Origin: Gammaproteobacteria bacterium
GTDB taxonomy: Bacteria; Pseudomonadota; Gammaproteobacteria; Nitrosococcales; Methylophagaceae
Length of the DNA stretch: 7,495 nt
Direction: 5' to 3'
Assembly (NCBI GenBank): GCA_002400805.1
Contig: NVRG01000014.1
Location: 5,181-12,675 of the forward strand
Translations under genes and position numbers: made by a program
The notes under the pieces: generated by a model
The model's input: the letters and a program-made list of their open reading frames with translations, nothing else
Told to the model about the DNA's origin: nothing
Database searches by the model: none
Part shown: positions 7,294 through 7,495 of the stretch, one piece after another
How the letters are laid out: the number at the start of each line of letters is the position of its first letter
Numbering within the stretch: the first letter of the stretch is position 1

Positions 7294-7401
7294 ATGAAAA
7301 TCGTAAAAGTGATTGGTGCCTGTTTGGCAATTTTTTCTACTTCAGTATTTGCTGATTACAGTCCGTTAGTAAGTGGTGCGGTAATTAAGGAAGTATCGAA
7401 C
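7294..7401 (+). pseudogene. Small exported-protein gene, interrupted by an IS
   Basis: Only 36 native codons remain: MKIVKVIGACLAIFSTSVFA is a good signal peptide (cleavage after the VFA at 18-20), followed by DYSPLVSGAVIKEVSN. At base 7402 the sequence changes to an IS66-like terminus. The frame then runs on for 15 residues of IS sequence to a TGA at 7447-7449, giving a 51-residue hybrid with no plausible fold. The gene has the same layout as the 105-residue gene upstream (repeat copy, then a signal-peptide protein), so it may be another member of the same kind of small exported protein. The rest of the gene should lie on the far side of the IS, beyond the window. The function is unknown. 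Confidence 0.65.
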
Positions 7402-7495
7402 GTAAGCGTCCGGCCAACACCCCGGCATTTAATCCGGTTTGATTGCTGACGGTGCAATATTCCAAGGCATTAAGTGTTCAACATCCCCATCAATT
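7402..7495. mobile_element. End of an IS66-family insertion sequence (partial)
   Basis: The element begins GTAAGCGTCCGG at 7402; IS66-family terminal inverted repeats characteristically begin GTAA, often GTAAGCG. A transposase reading frame on the minus strand stops 27 bases inside this end, the usual close packing of tnpC against the terminus. The element continues past the right edge. IS66-family elements make 8-base target duplications, so the candidate duplicated target is 7394-7401 (TATCGAAC). The other end cannot be checked here. Confidence 0.7.
7429..7495 (-). CDS. tnpC: IS66-family transposase TnpC, C-terminal end (partial)
   Basis: Read from the right edge on the minus strand, the last 21 residues are IDGDVEHLMPWNIAPSAIKPD, then TAA (7431-7429). 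The motif [LM][LM]PWN a few residues from the end is the hallmark of the IS66 C-terminal domain, where an Ile-Asp/Glu-x-LLPWN block follows the last helix. TnpC is the DDE transposase of this family, made with the accessory proteins TnpA and TnpB; those and the catalytic domain lie outside. The call rests on a short segment, but the GTAAGCG terminus beside it agrees. Confidence 0.65.
   Translation of the reverse strand, partial: IDGDVEHLMPWNIAPSAIKPD

Noticed and set aside
7294..7449. A complete 51-residue exported protein
   Set aside because: The last 15 codons lie within the IS-like terminus and overlap the transposase tail on the other strand, so the frame is a junction artefact.

Overview
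The window looks like gammaproteobacterial accessory DNA, probably from a marine or environmental genome of moderate G+C. This is an inference from the protein style (SpvB/VCBS/RHS toxin, Sec-type signal peptides, IS66-type insertion); no ribosomal or other marker gene is present to fix the taxon.

Layout: (1) Bases 3-6341 hold one very long plus-strand reading frame, open at the left edge. It is the C-terminal ~2110 residues of a Tc/SpvB-type RHS toxin: the end of an SpvB-like domain, a block of six FG-GAP/VCBS repeats (xDxNGDGxxD), a TcdB middle-type domain, a long YD/RHS repeat shell, the RHS-associated core ending in DPSGF, a hydrophobic and Gly/Ala-rich linker, and a strongly basic, His/Arg-rich tip that I do not recognise as a named toxin family. 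(2) Four bases after its stop begins a 107-residue acidic protein (6346-6669), the position and charge expected of the cognate immunity protein. (3) From 6670 to the right edge is a more A+T-rich tail with two small genes that carry signal peptides (6854-7171 and 7294-7401). Each is preceded by a copy of an imperfect 28-base intergenic repeat (6743-6770 and 7201-7228). (4) The second small gene is cut after codon 36 by what appears to be the end of an IS66-family insertion sequence: a GTAAGCG terminus at 7402, and on the minus strand the last 21 codons of a transposase ending ...LMPWN..., running off the right edge.

Working model: the large gene encodes a single-chain B-C type RHS cocoon that encloses and releases its own C-terminal effector, and the next gene protects the producer. 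The tail looks like a site of gene acquisition (small secreted-protein genes, dispersed repeats, an IS). The least familiar parts are the toxin tip with its immunity partner, and the repeat-plus-small-secreted-gene arrangement.
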